Shown here piece after piece: positions 1 to 5,049 of a stretch of DNA of 5,559 nucleotides. The notes beneath the pieces are model-generated. The model was given only the letters and a program-made list of their open reading frames with translations, was not told the DNA's origin and searched no databases. A program made the translations under genes and the position numbers. Source of the stretch: Candidatus Adlerbacteria bacterium RIFCSPHIGHO2_02_FULL_54_18 (GTDB lineage: Bacteria > Patescibacteriota > Minisyncoccia > Phycocordibacterales > SBAW01); NCBI GenBank assembly GCA_001775445.1, contig MEWV01000010.1, positions 7,481 to 13,039 on the forward strand, given 5' to 3'. Numbering within the stretch: the stretch's first letter is position 1; each line of letters opens with the position of its first letter.

Positions 1-1
1 G

Positions 2-319
2 TACGACGCAATTATTATGGACCCGCCGGCATTCGGTCACGGGCCGGCGGGGGAGTTGTGGAAGTTTGAAGAGAACTTTTTAGAGCTCCTTGCTCTGTGC
101 GAAGAACTTTTGTCTGAAAAACCCCTCTTTGTTTTGATAAACGGCTATGCCGCCGGCTACTCACCGCTCGCATTTGCCTACAATCTGGAACGATTTGAAA
201 AAAAGTACGGCGGCACTATTGAGTATGGTGATTTGGGTATTGAAGAGTCCGGCTCCTCAACTGCGCTCGGGATAAACCGCCTACTCCCCTGCGGAATCTT
301 TGCCCGGTGGCGGACTTAA
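2..319 (+). CDS. Class I SAM-dependent methyltransferase, C-terminal part (5' end outside window)
   Basis: The reading frame is open from the left edge, so the true start lies upstream; the ATG at 17 is internal because the frame reads Y-D-A-I-I before it. About 105 residues are visible. The motif D-P-P-A-F-G near the start is motif IV of class I methyltransferases that modify bases in RNA, where the D-P-P segment lines the substrate pocket. It follows a hydrophobic strand (AII), as in the Rossmann-like fold. Further along are the strand FVLINGY and a C-terminal L-P-C-G-I-F-A-R-W segment, which resembles the end of COG1092/RlmI-like proteins. Role inferred: methyl transfer from SAM to rRNA or another RNA in the cytoplasm. 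The exact target cannot be read from this fragment, so no symbol is given. The TAA stop shares TTAA with the stop of the opposing protease gene, and no terminator is visible. Confidence 0.85.
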   Translation, partial: YDAIIMDPPAFGHGPAGELWKFEENFLELLALCEELLSEKPLFVLINGYAAGYSPLAFAYNLERFEKKYGGTIEYGDLGIEESGSSTALGINRLLPCGIFARWRT

Positions 320-1449
320 TTACCCCCCAATATTTTTATGAGCGCCGCGCGCTCGGCGGGCGCCAACGTTGCTTCGAACGCGGCTGCTTTTGCCGCGAGG
401 TCGCCGGAGAGGAGTGCTATGATGCCGCCCATGCCCTGCAATGCCAAGCTTTCATCAATGTGTGAGAGCGTCACCGCGCGCAGGTCGCGCTCTCCGGTCG
501 AGGCGGCAACCGTCGCGGTTGCTATAAGCCCTGCGAGCTTTCCGCTCCCGAGCCGTACCACCGCGCCGCCAGATGAACCGGCTTGCGAGAGCACTGTCCC
601 TCCGATAGAGAAGAGGTCTACTTGGGTTACATTGTCGCCAAAGGCGAACAGTCGCGTCACATAGGTGACAGCCGAGCTCGCGTATAAACTTTTTTCTATA
701 AGTTCGCTTGCGAGAAACCCAGCAGGGTAGGAGGCGAGCAACATTTCCTCGCCTATGTCGGGGTAGGTGCGGCTCATTTCGACGCGGGCAAACGATGTTG
801 GCAGTGCTGCCTGCGGGTTGGTGGTGCTGTCGATAAGGAGAAATGCGTAGTCGTTCTGGCCACTCCCGCTCGCCTGCGAGGCCACGAGCTGGGAGGCGTT
901 GTCGGCGATCCACGCCGGTGGCAAGTACAGCAGCGTGGCGCGATAGCGGCGCTCGGCAGGGGAGCCGATGCGTATAGTGCAGTCGACGTTGCCTGCCGTG
1001 AGATAGTCGCGGAGCAAAAGGTATTGGCCGATATGCGCGTTAGTGAGTATGACCCCGCGGCTGTCTACTATGATGCCGCTGCCGCTGATGCCGTGGAGTC
1101 CTGTTTTGGCGAGACAAAGAATGTTGACGAGCGCGCTGCGCGTCTCTACGTTGATCTGCTCCTGCGACTTGAGCGGTATTTGTACTGCAGGCGTTTGGGG
1201 CGCGGGAGGTGCCACCGGTTTTTCCACCGCGTCCGCTTTGGGTGTGGGTGCCGCTTTTTGTGGCGCGGCGGTTTGTGCGGCGGGGAACTGCTCCCTGCTG
1301 GTGTTGCCGGTGCTTGTCGCTGCGGTCGGCGCGGGCTGTGGGGTGGCGACTGTGTATCCGGCCGGCGCGGGCAAGAGCATGGCGACAAAGACCACCAGCG
1401 CCGCGAGCGCCTTGCTGAGCAATGAAATTATAGAATCAATGAGTTGCAT
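316..1449 (-). CDS. Membrane-anchored trypsin-like serine protease (S1/DegP-like catalytic domain, no PDZ)
   Basis: The protein has 377 residues from the chosen ATG. Residues 11-30 form a hydrophobic segment (signal anchor or signal peptide), followed by an Ala/Pro/Thr-rich linker to about residue 93. The protease domain covers about 100-330. The triad can be read as His139 in T-N-A-H after the typical G-S-G-I-I-V-D-S strand, Asp200 in N-D-Y-A-F-L-L-I, and Ser293 in G-S-S-G-G. It probably cleaves proteins outside the cytoplasmic membrane; the substrate is unknown. No PDZ domain follows the catalytic domain, unlike DegP/HtrA; only an Ala-rich helical tail does. The frame extends upstream to a GTG at 1527, but that start lies inside the preceding terminator hairpin, so ATG 1449 is preferred. 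It places the hydrophobic segment near the N-terminus. No Shine-Dalgarno is visible. The gene overlaps the methyltransferase gene by 4 nt, tail to tail. Confidence 0.85.
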   Translation of the reverse strand: MQLIDSIISLLSKALAALVVFVAMLLPAPAGYTVATPQPAPTAATSTGNTSREQFPAAQTAAPQKAAPTPKADAVEKPVAPPAPQTPAVQIPLKSQEQINVETRSALVNILCLAKTGLHGISGSGIIVDSRGVILTNAHIGQYLLLRDYLTAGNVDCTIRIGSPAERRYRATLLYLPPAWIADNASQLVASQASGSGQNDYAFLLIDSTTNPQAALPTSFARVEMSRTYPDIGEEMLLASYPAGFLASELIEKSLYASSAVTYVTRLFAFGDNVTQVDLFSIGGTVLSQAGSSGGAVVRLGSGKLAGLIATATVAASTGERDLRAVTLSHIDESLALQGMGGIIALLSGDLAAKAAAFEATLAPAERAALIKILGGN

Positions 1450-1514
1450 ACGGGGGCTGCTAGTGTGTCTCAAGAGCAGGTTGACACTGAGGGACAGAAA
1501 AATAACTTTAGCAT

Positions 1515-1543
1515 AAAAAAAGACCACCCAAGTGCAGGTGGTC
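1515..1543 (-). terminator. Rho-independent terminator downstream of the toxin gene
   Basis: Read on the minus strand, a perfect 7-bp stem GACCACC/GGTGGTC with an 8-nt loop (1522-1543) is followed directly by seven T residues (1521-1515). It lies 76 nt past the toxin stop and just upstream of the protease gene. It would end transcription of the antitoxin-toxin unit and separate it from the protease gene. Confidence 0.85.
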
Positions 1544-1554
1544 CAAAGGGTGGC

Positions 1555-1574
1555 AGTCGAGTTCTACATCGACT
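1555..1574. repeat. Short inverted repeat in the toxin 3' trailer
   Basis: AGTCGA and TCGACT form 6-bp arms around an 8-nt loop. It lies between the toxin stop and the terminator hairpin, so the trailer RNA could fold into two consecutive stem-loops. It has no T run of its own. Its function is unknown. Confidence 0.4.
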
Positions 1575-1619
1575 TGCTGAAGGACGCGTACCCTCACAAG
1601 GTGGCTTTATTGTTTTTAT

Positions 1620-1889
1620 CTACTGGTACGCACTGCCGCGATTGTCTACTACTTCGATAAGTACGCTGCGGTTCTCAAAATCTATCGAAAAAATCACGCG
1701 GATTTTGCCGACTCGGGCACGATAGTATCCTGTCCATTTACCGGTAAGCCGCTTGAGGTTGACTGCGACCGTCTCGCCTGAGAATTTACGGATAGACCTC
1801 TTTACCGGCTCGATGGCGAATTCATCGGGCAGGTGCCTTTGCTGAAGAAATTTGTCGGCTTGGCGCGAAAGAGAGATCGTCCAGTCCAC
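1620..1889 (-). CDS. RelE/ParE superfamily toxin of a type II toxin-antitoxin module
   Basis: The protein has 89 residues, the usual size for RelE-fold toxins. An N-terminal helical part with R9 and K13 is followed by the family's core pattern: L-K-R-L-T-G (45-50), then Y-Y-R-A-R-V-G-K-I-R-V-I-F (55-67), a hydrophobic strand, and a C-terminal N-R-G-S-A-Y (83-88). In RelE, basic residues plus a C-terminal Arg and Tyr cut mRNA on the ribosome; R84 and Y88 with K46/K51/R59 could fill these places, by analogy only. Some family members instead poison gyrase (ParE), so the target is not certain. The start is a GTG, the only start codon after the antitoxin stop, 9 nt downstream of it. The two genes are in the same frame, split by one TAA. 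No Shine-Dalgarno is visible, which suggests translational coupling to the antitoxin. A terminator follows. Confidence 0.8.
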   Translation of the reverse strand: MDWTISLSRQADKFLQQRHLPDEFAIEPVKRSIRKFSGETVAVNLKRLTGKWTGYYRARVGKIRVIFSIDFENRSVLIEVVDNRGSAYQ

Positions 1890-1898
1890 GAATTTAGT

Positions 1899-2090
1899 TT
1901 AAATGCGAACGCGGGTGGTGCGAACGGCCCGGCCGGAGGGCTTTTTATAGAGTTTGTTTATTTCCTTCTGCTCTTTGTCAGAAACGGCAAGCACGCTCAA
2001 GCCACGCTGTTTCATCAGCTCTTCTTGTAGCACCTCACGAAAGGTCTCGCGGGCCAACTTTTTTAGCTCCTTTTTAACCGCCGTAGTCAT
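1899..2090 (-). CDS. Small basic protein, putative antitoxin partner of the RelE-like toxin
   Basis: This is a 63-residue, lysine/arginine-rich protein of no family I recognise. Residues 1-30 look like an amphipathic helix (K-K-E-L-K-K-L-A-R, then R-E-V-L-Q-E-E-L). A second helix-like stretch V-S-D-K-E-Q-K-E-I-N-K-L-Y (36-48) is followed by a basic, probably extended tail ending R-V-R-I. It is called an antitoxin by position: directly upstream of the toxin, same strand, 9 nt apart, and of suitable size. Antitoxins of this type usually wrap the toxin with a C-terminal segment and often bind their own promoter. No clear ribbon-helix-helix, HTH or AbrB motif can be seen, so DNA binding is uncertain. 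The ATG lies 6 nt after a good -10 box, implying a leaderless or nearly leaderless mRNA. Confidence 0.65.
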   Translation of the reverse strand: MTTAVKKELKKLARETFREVLQEELMKQRGLSVLAVSDKEQKEINKLYKKPSGRAVRTTRVRI

Positions 2091-2096
2091 GAGAAT

Positions 2097-2125
2097 AATA
2101 TAGCATATTTGGGCTATTTTGTTAC
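2097..2125 (-). promoter_or_regulatory. Sigma-70-type promoter of the antitoxin-toxin unit
   Basis: On the minus strand, GTAACA (-35, 4/6 match) and TATATT (-10, 5/6 match) are spaced by 17 bp. The -10 ends 6 nt before the antitoxin ATG, so transcription should start at or within a base or two of the A of ATG. Confidence 0.6.
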
Positions 2126-2131
2126 CTACTC

Positions 2132-2149
2132 AGGGGGTCTGGACTCCCT
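2132..2149. promoter_or_regulatory. Imperfect 18-bp dyad upstream of the TA promoter, possible operator
   Basis: Seven of nine half-site positions are symmetric: AGGG-n-GTC-nn-GAC-n-CCCT. It overlaps a second inverted repeat GGTCT/AGACC (2136-2154) and lies 7 bp upstream of the predicted -35. Type II modules often bind such dyads for autoregulation, so an operator role is plausible but inferred. Confidence 0.35.
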
Positions 2150-2181
2150 AGACCGTTGAGTCATCCATTATAGTGCCATGC

Positions 2182-2213
2182 ACTTCGTAGCTCCCGTCGA
2201 GGGAGCGAAGTAG
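2182..2213. repeat. Palindromic element, copy 1, directly after the tRNA 3' end
   Basis: On the plus strand this is ACTTC, a 3-nt bulge GTA, then GCTCCC, a 5-nt loop, GGGAGC, GAAGT. The 11 paired positions form a strong stem. The element ends at the base next to the tRNA discriminator, so the tRNA precursor would carry this hairpin as its 3' trailer. There is no T run after it on either strand, so it is not a standard terminator. It shares CGTAGCT and AGCGAAGTAG with copy 2 on the other side of the tRNA. Confidence 0.6.
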
Positions 2214-2284
2214 TGCGGGATGGGAGAATCGAACTCCCGCTATCAGTTTGGAAAACTGATGTTCTACCATTAAACTAATCCCGC
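2214..2284 (-). tRNA. tRNA-Gly (anticodon TCC)
   Basis: A complete cloverleaf can be drawn on the minus strand. The acceptor is GCGGGAT/ATCCCGC (7 bp), the D arm GTTT/GAAC with loop AATGGTA, and the anticodon arm TCAGT/ACTGA with loop TTTCCAA. The variable loop is 4 nt and the T arm is GGGAG/CTCCC with loop TTCGATT. Anticodon TCC reads GGA and, by wobble, other GGN glycine codons. The CCA end is not encoded (the bases after the acceptor are A, CTA), so a CCA-adding enzyme is needed. The discriminator is A, whereas most bacterial tRNA-Gly carry U. The gene lies upstream of the toxin-antitoxin unit on the same strand. Confidence 0.95.
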
Positions 2285-2294
2285 GTTTGCCCCG

Positions 2295-2313
2295 CGTAGC
2301 TTTAGCGAAGTAG
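2295..2313. repeat. Palindromic element, copy 2, in the tRNA 5' leader region
   Basis: The plus strand reads CGTAGCT, TT, AGCGAAGTAG. The two outer blocks are identical to those of copy 1 (2186-2192 and 2204-2213), but the 11-nt centre of copy 1 is replaced by two bases. It starts 11 nt upstream of the tRNA 5' end. Two copies in one orientation around one tRNA suggest a dispersed small repeat family; this cannot be confirmed from one window. Confidence 0.5.
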
Positions 2314-2323
2314 GGTCGCCTCT

Positions 2324-2352
2324 ATTTTGTCTTAAAATTACTTTCTTGTACA
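2324..2352 (-). promoter_or_regulatory. Possible promoter of tRNA-Gly
   Basis: On the minus strand, TGTACA (4/6) and CAAAAT (4/6) are spaced by 17 bp, giving a start near 2317 and a leader of about 33 nt before the tRNA. The boxes overlap those of the divergent DUF3298 promoter. The match is modest. Confidence 0.35.
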
Positions 2353-2354
2353 AT
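2327..2354 (+). promoter_or_regulatory. Sigma-70-type promoter of the DUF3298 gene
   Basis: TTGTCT (4/6) and TACAAT (5/6) are spaced by 16 bp. The -10 ends 6 nt before the ATG at 2361, the same geometry as at the antitoxin gene, so the mRNA is predicted to be leaderless. Confidence 0.55.
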
Positions 2355-2360
2355 AGCAGT

Positions 2361-3125
2361 ATGTCTATCAAACAACTTCTTGCCGCGCTTTCGGTGCTTG
2401 CGGCCCTCGTGCTCGCGTTTTGGTTTTTGAGAGTGCAGCCGCCCGCGACGCCTCCGCTTTCGGACACCCCCGTGCTTATGGGAACCTCGACTCCTGAAGG
2501 GGACTACTACTATGTCGAAAATGCGCCCTACTACACGATAGATGCCTACTACCCCAGCCGCACTGCGCTGGAGGGGAGCGCCGACATCAAAGCGCGTCAT
2601 ACTATCGAGCAGCGGCTCGCCGACCGCATTGCCGAGTTTAAACAAAACAGCAACTTCGACGCGCTTACTGCGGAGGATATAAAAATCCAGGGTCTCGGCG
2701 GGGACCGCAAGTATGCACTTGCGTTGGAGTACAAAGCATACGCCTCTCCCTCTTATGCCTCCTACCGCTACGCCATCTACGAGGACACGCTTGGCGCGCA
2801 CCCCAACGGCTACTATCTGACCTTTGTTTTTGACAAAGAGGGAAACGAAGTGCAGCTTTCGCAGGTGCTCGGCTCCAACCCCAACTGGCTTGAGGAGCTC
2901 TCCTTGCTTGTCTCAAACAACGTAACGGCGCAGCTTAAAGCGCGCACAGGTACCGACGATCTCAGTGGAGCCGTCTTTGCCGAAGGGCTCTCTCCGAAGG
3001 TGCAAAACTTCGAGAACTTTGTCGTCGATGGCGACACACTGGCTATCTTTATACCGCCCTACCAGGTGGCGGCCTACGCTGTCGGCGCCTTTGAGGTGCG
3101 CATACCTCTTGCCGACCTGCGATAA
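2361..3125 (+). CDS. Membrane-anchored DUF3298/RsiV-like protein
   Basis: The protein has 254 residues. Residues 4-23 form one hydrophobic segment (L-L-A-A-L-S-V-L-A-A-L-V-L-A-F), followed by a Pro-rich spacer; no lipobox Cys is present, so it is an uncleaved anchor or a signal peptide. Residues 57-140 resemble the DUF4163/PdaC-like region that usually precedes DUF3298. Residues 148-253 fit DUF3298: Y-Y-L-T-F-V-F-D, the loop V-Q-L-S-Q-V-L, F-E-N-F-V-V-D-G-D, then the diagnostic I-P-P-Y-Q-V-A-A-Y-A-x-G and a final I-P-L. The domain occurs in anti-sigma factor RsiV, where it binds lysozyme, and in extracellular proteins of unknown role. There is no cytoplasmic sigma-binding domain here and no sigma gene beside it, so an anti-sigma role is unlikely. 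The frame extends to a TTG at 2346, but the -10 box lies within that stretch, so ATG 2361 is the start. Confidence 0.8.
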   Translation: MSIKQLLAALSVLAALVLAFWFLRVQPPATPPLSDTPVLMGTSTPEGDYYYVENAPYYTIDAYYPSRTALEGSADIKARHTIEQRLADRIAEFKQNSNFDALTAEDIKIQGLGGDRKYALALEYKAYASPSYASYRYAIYEDTLGAHPNGYYLTFVFDKEGNEVQLSQVLGSNPNWLEELSLLVSNNVTAQLKARTGTDDLSGAVFAEGLSPKVQNFENFVVDGDTLAIFIPPYQVAAYAVGAFEVRIPLADLR

Positions 3126-3135
3126 GCGCAGGATA

Positions 3136-3170
3136 CGAAAAAGCCCCGCTCAAAAGGCGGGACTTTTTCG
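3136..3170. terminator. Bidirectional rho-independent terminator between the DUF3298 gene and hup
   Basis: A long stem has outer arms CGAAAAAG/CTTTTTCG, one C/A mismatch, and inner arms CCCGC/GCGGG around a 7-nt loop. The A and T runs within the outer arms supply a T tract after the GC-rich inner stem on both strands. It lies 10 nt after the DUF3298 stop and 16 nt after the hup stop, serving both convergent genes. Confidence 0.9.
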
Positions 3171-3186
3171 TCTTGAGAGGATCTTC

Positions 3187-3459
3187 CTACTTAACCGCCT
3201 CCTTGAGCGCCTTGGCCGCCTGGAACTTCGGCACGCGCATCGAGGGGACCTGCACGGTAGCGCCCGTGCGGGGGTTGCGAGCAGCGCGGGCTGCCCTTAT
3301 CTTTGTCTTAAAGATACCGAGTCCCGCGACCGAGACCTCGCCGCCGCGCTTGAGCTCGCCGACGATACACTCGATCATCGCTTCGACAGCGCGCTCGGCG
3401 TCCGCCTTGGTGGTGCCCAAGATCGCATGCACCTTTTCCGCGACATCTTGCTTGTTCAT
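3187..3459 (-). CDS. hup: HU family DNA-binding protein
   Basis: The protein has 90 residues, the standard HU length. It begins M-N-K-Q-D-V-A-E-K-V, the helical dimerisation part. The centre has the conserved G-L-G-I-F (46-50), then K-T-K-I-R-A-A-R-A-A-R-N-P-R-T-G; R61-N62-P63 with P63 is the arm tip that inserts into the DNA minor groove and bends it. It ends F-Q-A-A-K-A-L-K-E-A-V, the usual C-terminal helix. It acts as a homodimer that compacts and bends DNA in the nucleoid. It sits 81 nt downstream of rny on the same strand, with its own promoter and a strong terminator, so it can be expressed alone. HU and IHF subunits are hard to tell apart by sequence; HU is favoured because no second subunit gene is visible. 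Confidence 0.95.
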   Translation of the reverse strand: MNKQDVAEKVHAILGTTKADAERAVEAMIECIVGELKRGGEVSVAGLGIFKTKIRAARAARNPRTGATVQVPSMRVPKFQAAKALKEAVK

Positions 3460-3502
3460 AGTGTAAATAATGCTTAACTAATACCTTAGACCCTGTGCGG
3501 GT

Positions 3503-3530
3503 AGTATACCGCCCTCAAAAATCGTTGCAA
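3503..3530 (-). promoter_or_regulatory. Promoter of hup
   Basis: On the minus strand, TTGCAA (4/6) and TATACT (5/6) are spaced by 16 bp in the gap after rny. The predicted start near 3496 leaves a leader of about 37 nt before the hup ATG. No Shine-Dalgarno is seen at the usual distance. An AAGG lies about 25 nt upstream of the ATG, too far away. Confidence 0.6.
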
Positions 3531-3540
3531 TAGAGGGTTT

Positions 3541-5049
3541 TTACCGTGCAAACTCTATCGCGCGGGTTTCGCGGATAACCATCACTTTTATCTCGCCTGG
3601 GTATTTGAGCTCATTTTCTATCCGCAGGGCTATTTGGCGCGCCAGATCGCGCGCTTGGAAGTCGCTCATGCCCTCCGGCCGCACAAACACGCGCACCTCG
3701 CGGCCTGCTGAAATGGCGTACGACTTCTCCACTCCTTCAAAAGAGTTTGCTATCTGCTCGATGTCCTGCAAGCGCTTTATATACTGCTCAACCGAGTCGC
3801 GCCTAGCCCCCGGCCGTCCGCCCGATATGGCGTCTGCCACCTGCACAATGTAGGACTCCAGCGTTTCGTAGGGGTACTCCTCGTGATGGGCCTGCATCGC
3901 CTTAATTACCTCCTCTTGTACTCCAAACTTGGCCAGTATGCGGCGGCCTATCTCCACATGTGTTCCCTGCACCTCGTGGTCGAGTGCCTTGCCAATGTCA
4001 TGCAGGAGCGCCCCGGCGCGCGCAACGGCCGGGTTGGCGCCCAGCTCCTCGGCTATCATGCCGGCGATATGGGCCATCTCAACGCTGTGCTGGAGCACCG
4101 ACTGTCCGTAGCTGGTACGGAAGTGCAGCCGCCCAAGTATCATCAAAAGCCGAGGGTCGAGGTTGAGCACCCCGGTCTCAAAAGCGGCGGCCTCTGCCTT
4201 TTCTTTGATTATTTTGTTTACCTCCTGCTTTGCTTTCTCCACTATCTCCTCGATTTTTGCCGGCTGGATGCGACCGTCGATTATAAGATTTTCGAGCGCG
4301 ACGCGCGCCACCGCGCGGCGCAGAGGGTCGTAAGAGGAGAGTACGATTGAGCCCGGCGTGTCGTCTATGATGACCTCCACCCCCGTTGCACGCTCAAACG
4401 CCTTGATGTTGCGGCCCTCTTTGCCGATTATTTTGCCCTTTAGGTCGTCGTTGGGGATTGTAATGGCGGTCGCCATCGTGTCGGAGGCCACCGAGTTGCC
4501 GAGCCGGTGTATGGCGGTGGTCAAAATTTCTCTTGCTCGGCGCTCCAAGCGCTCCATCCCGTCGCGCTCAAGCTTGGCCGCACGCACCATCAAGTCGTCG
4601 CTCATCTCGCGCTCGAGCTCCGCATACATCTGCTCCTTTGCCGCCTCAATGCTGAGGCCCGCGCGCTCCGAGAGTACCTTCTCCGCGCGCTCCTTTATGG
4701 CGCGCACCTCCTCGATGCGCCCCTTTACCTGCTCTACCTCACGGTCGAGATCGGCCTGCTTTTTGTCGAGCGACTCCTCGCGCTTAAAGACGCGCTCCTC
4801 TTGTTTGGAGACCTTGTCCGACTTTTCGACAAGAGCGCTTTCGGCCGCCGTAGCGACCTCTTTGGCCCGCTCTTCGGCCTCTTCGGTAATATGCTTTGCC
4901 TCCTCGCGCGCGTCGAAGAGTATCTGCTTTATCTCTACTTCTATCGAACCCTTACGAGAGAGGACCAGCAGCCAGCGAAATACAAAGCCGATGACCGCAC
5001 CCACAAGCGCTGCAAGCGCCAGCAGTATGAACACGAGTGTTAATGACAT
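3541..5049 (-). CDS. rny: Ribonuclease Y, membrane-anchored endoribonuclease
   Basis: The protein has 502 residues, close to the family's usual 510-520. Residues 3-30 form the N-terminal membrane anchor. Residues 35-180 are a charged, heptad-like coiled coil rich in Glu/Lys/Arg. The KH RNA-binding domain (about 195-260) has G-K-I-I-G-K-E-G-R-N-I (205-215). The HD hydrolase domain has H321 in H-S-V-E, the metal-binding H350-D351 in L-L-H-D-I-G-K, H388-H389, and D406 in V-A-D-A-I-S-G-G-R-P-G. The C-terminal region is intact. In other bacteria it makes the first cuts that start mRNA decay, at the inner face of the membrane. It lies 82 nt after clpP on the same strand with no terminator between, and upstream of hup, so co-transcription with clpP is likely. 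The ATG 5049 start puts the anchor at the N-terminus; no Shine-Dalgarno precedes it. Confidence 0.97.
   Translation of the reverse strand: MSLTLVFILLALAALVGAVIGFVFRWLLVLSRKGSIEVEIKQILFDAREEAKHITEEAEERAKEVATAAESALVEKSDKVSKQEERVFKREESLDKKQADLDREVEQVKGRIEEVRAIKERAEKVLSERAGLSIEAAKEQMYAELEREMSDDLMVRAAKLERDGMERLERRAREILTTAIHRLGNSVASDTMATAITIPNDDLKGKIIGKEGRNIKAFERATGVEVIIDDTPGSIVLSSYDPLRRAVARVALENLIIDGRIQPAKIEEIVEKAKQEVNKIIKEKAEAAAFETGVLNLDPRLLMILGRLHFRTSYGQSVLQHSVEMAHIAGMIAEELGANPAVARAGALLHDIGKALDHEVQGTHVEIGRRILAKFGVQEEVIKAMQAHHEEYPYETLESYIVQVADAISGGRPGARRDSVEQYIKRLQDIEQIANSFEGVEKSYAISAGREVRVFVRPEGMSDFQARDLARQIALRIENELKYPGEIKVMVIRETRAIEFAR

Noticed and set aside
455..1425. Several open frames of 69-157 codons on both strands within the protease gene
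   Set aside because: They are GC-rich shadows with Arg/Ser/Pro-heavy translations and no domain; the protease frame has a clear triad and membrane anchor.
1481..1514. Perfect TTGACA on the plus strand at 1481-1486
   Set aside because: No good -10 box at 15-19 bp; the nearest candidate (TAGCAT) is 22 bp away, and no convincing gene follows.
1450..1527. N-terminal extension of the protease to a GTG at 1527
   Set aside because: The GTG lies in the terminator hairpin of the upstream unit, and the extension would move the signal anchor away from the N-terminus.
2125..2172. Perfect TATAAT on the minus strand (2167-2172) followed by a 12-codon frame from ATG 2163
   Set aside because: No acceptable -35 box at 16-18 bp and no TG extension; the peptide is too short and plain to support. 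It could be a weak second promoter for the TA unit.
2214..2240. tRNA 3' end as an integration (att) site for a mobile element carrying the TA module
   Set aside because: No second copy of the tRNA 3' sequence in the window and no integrase gene; only an off-window partner could revive this.
3513..3540. CCCTC/GAGGG arms followed by TTTTT on the plus strand, between rny and hup
   Set aside because: The stem is only 5 bp with a 16-nt loop, and no plus-strand gene precedes it.
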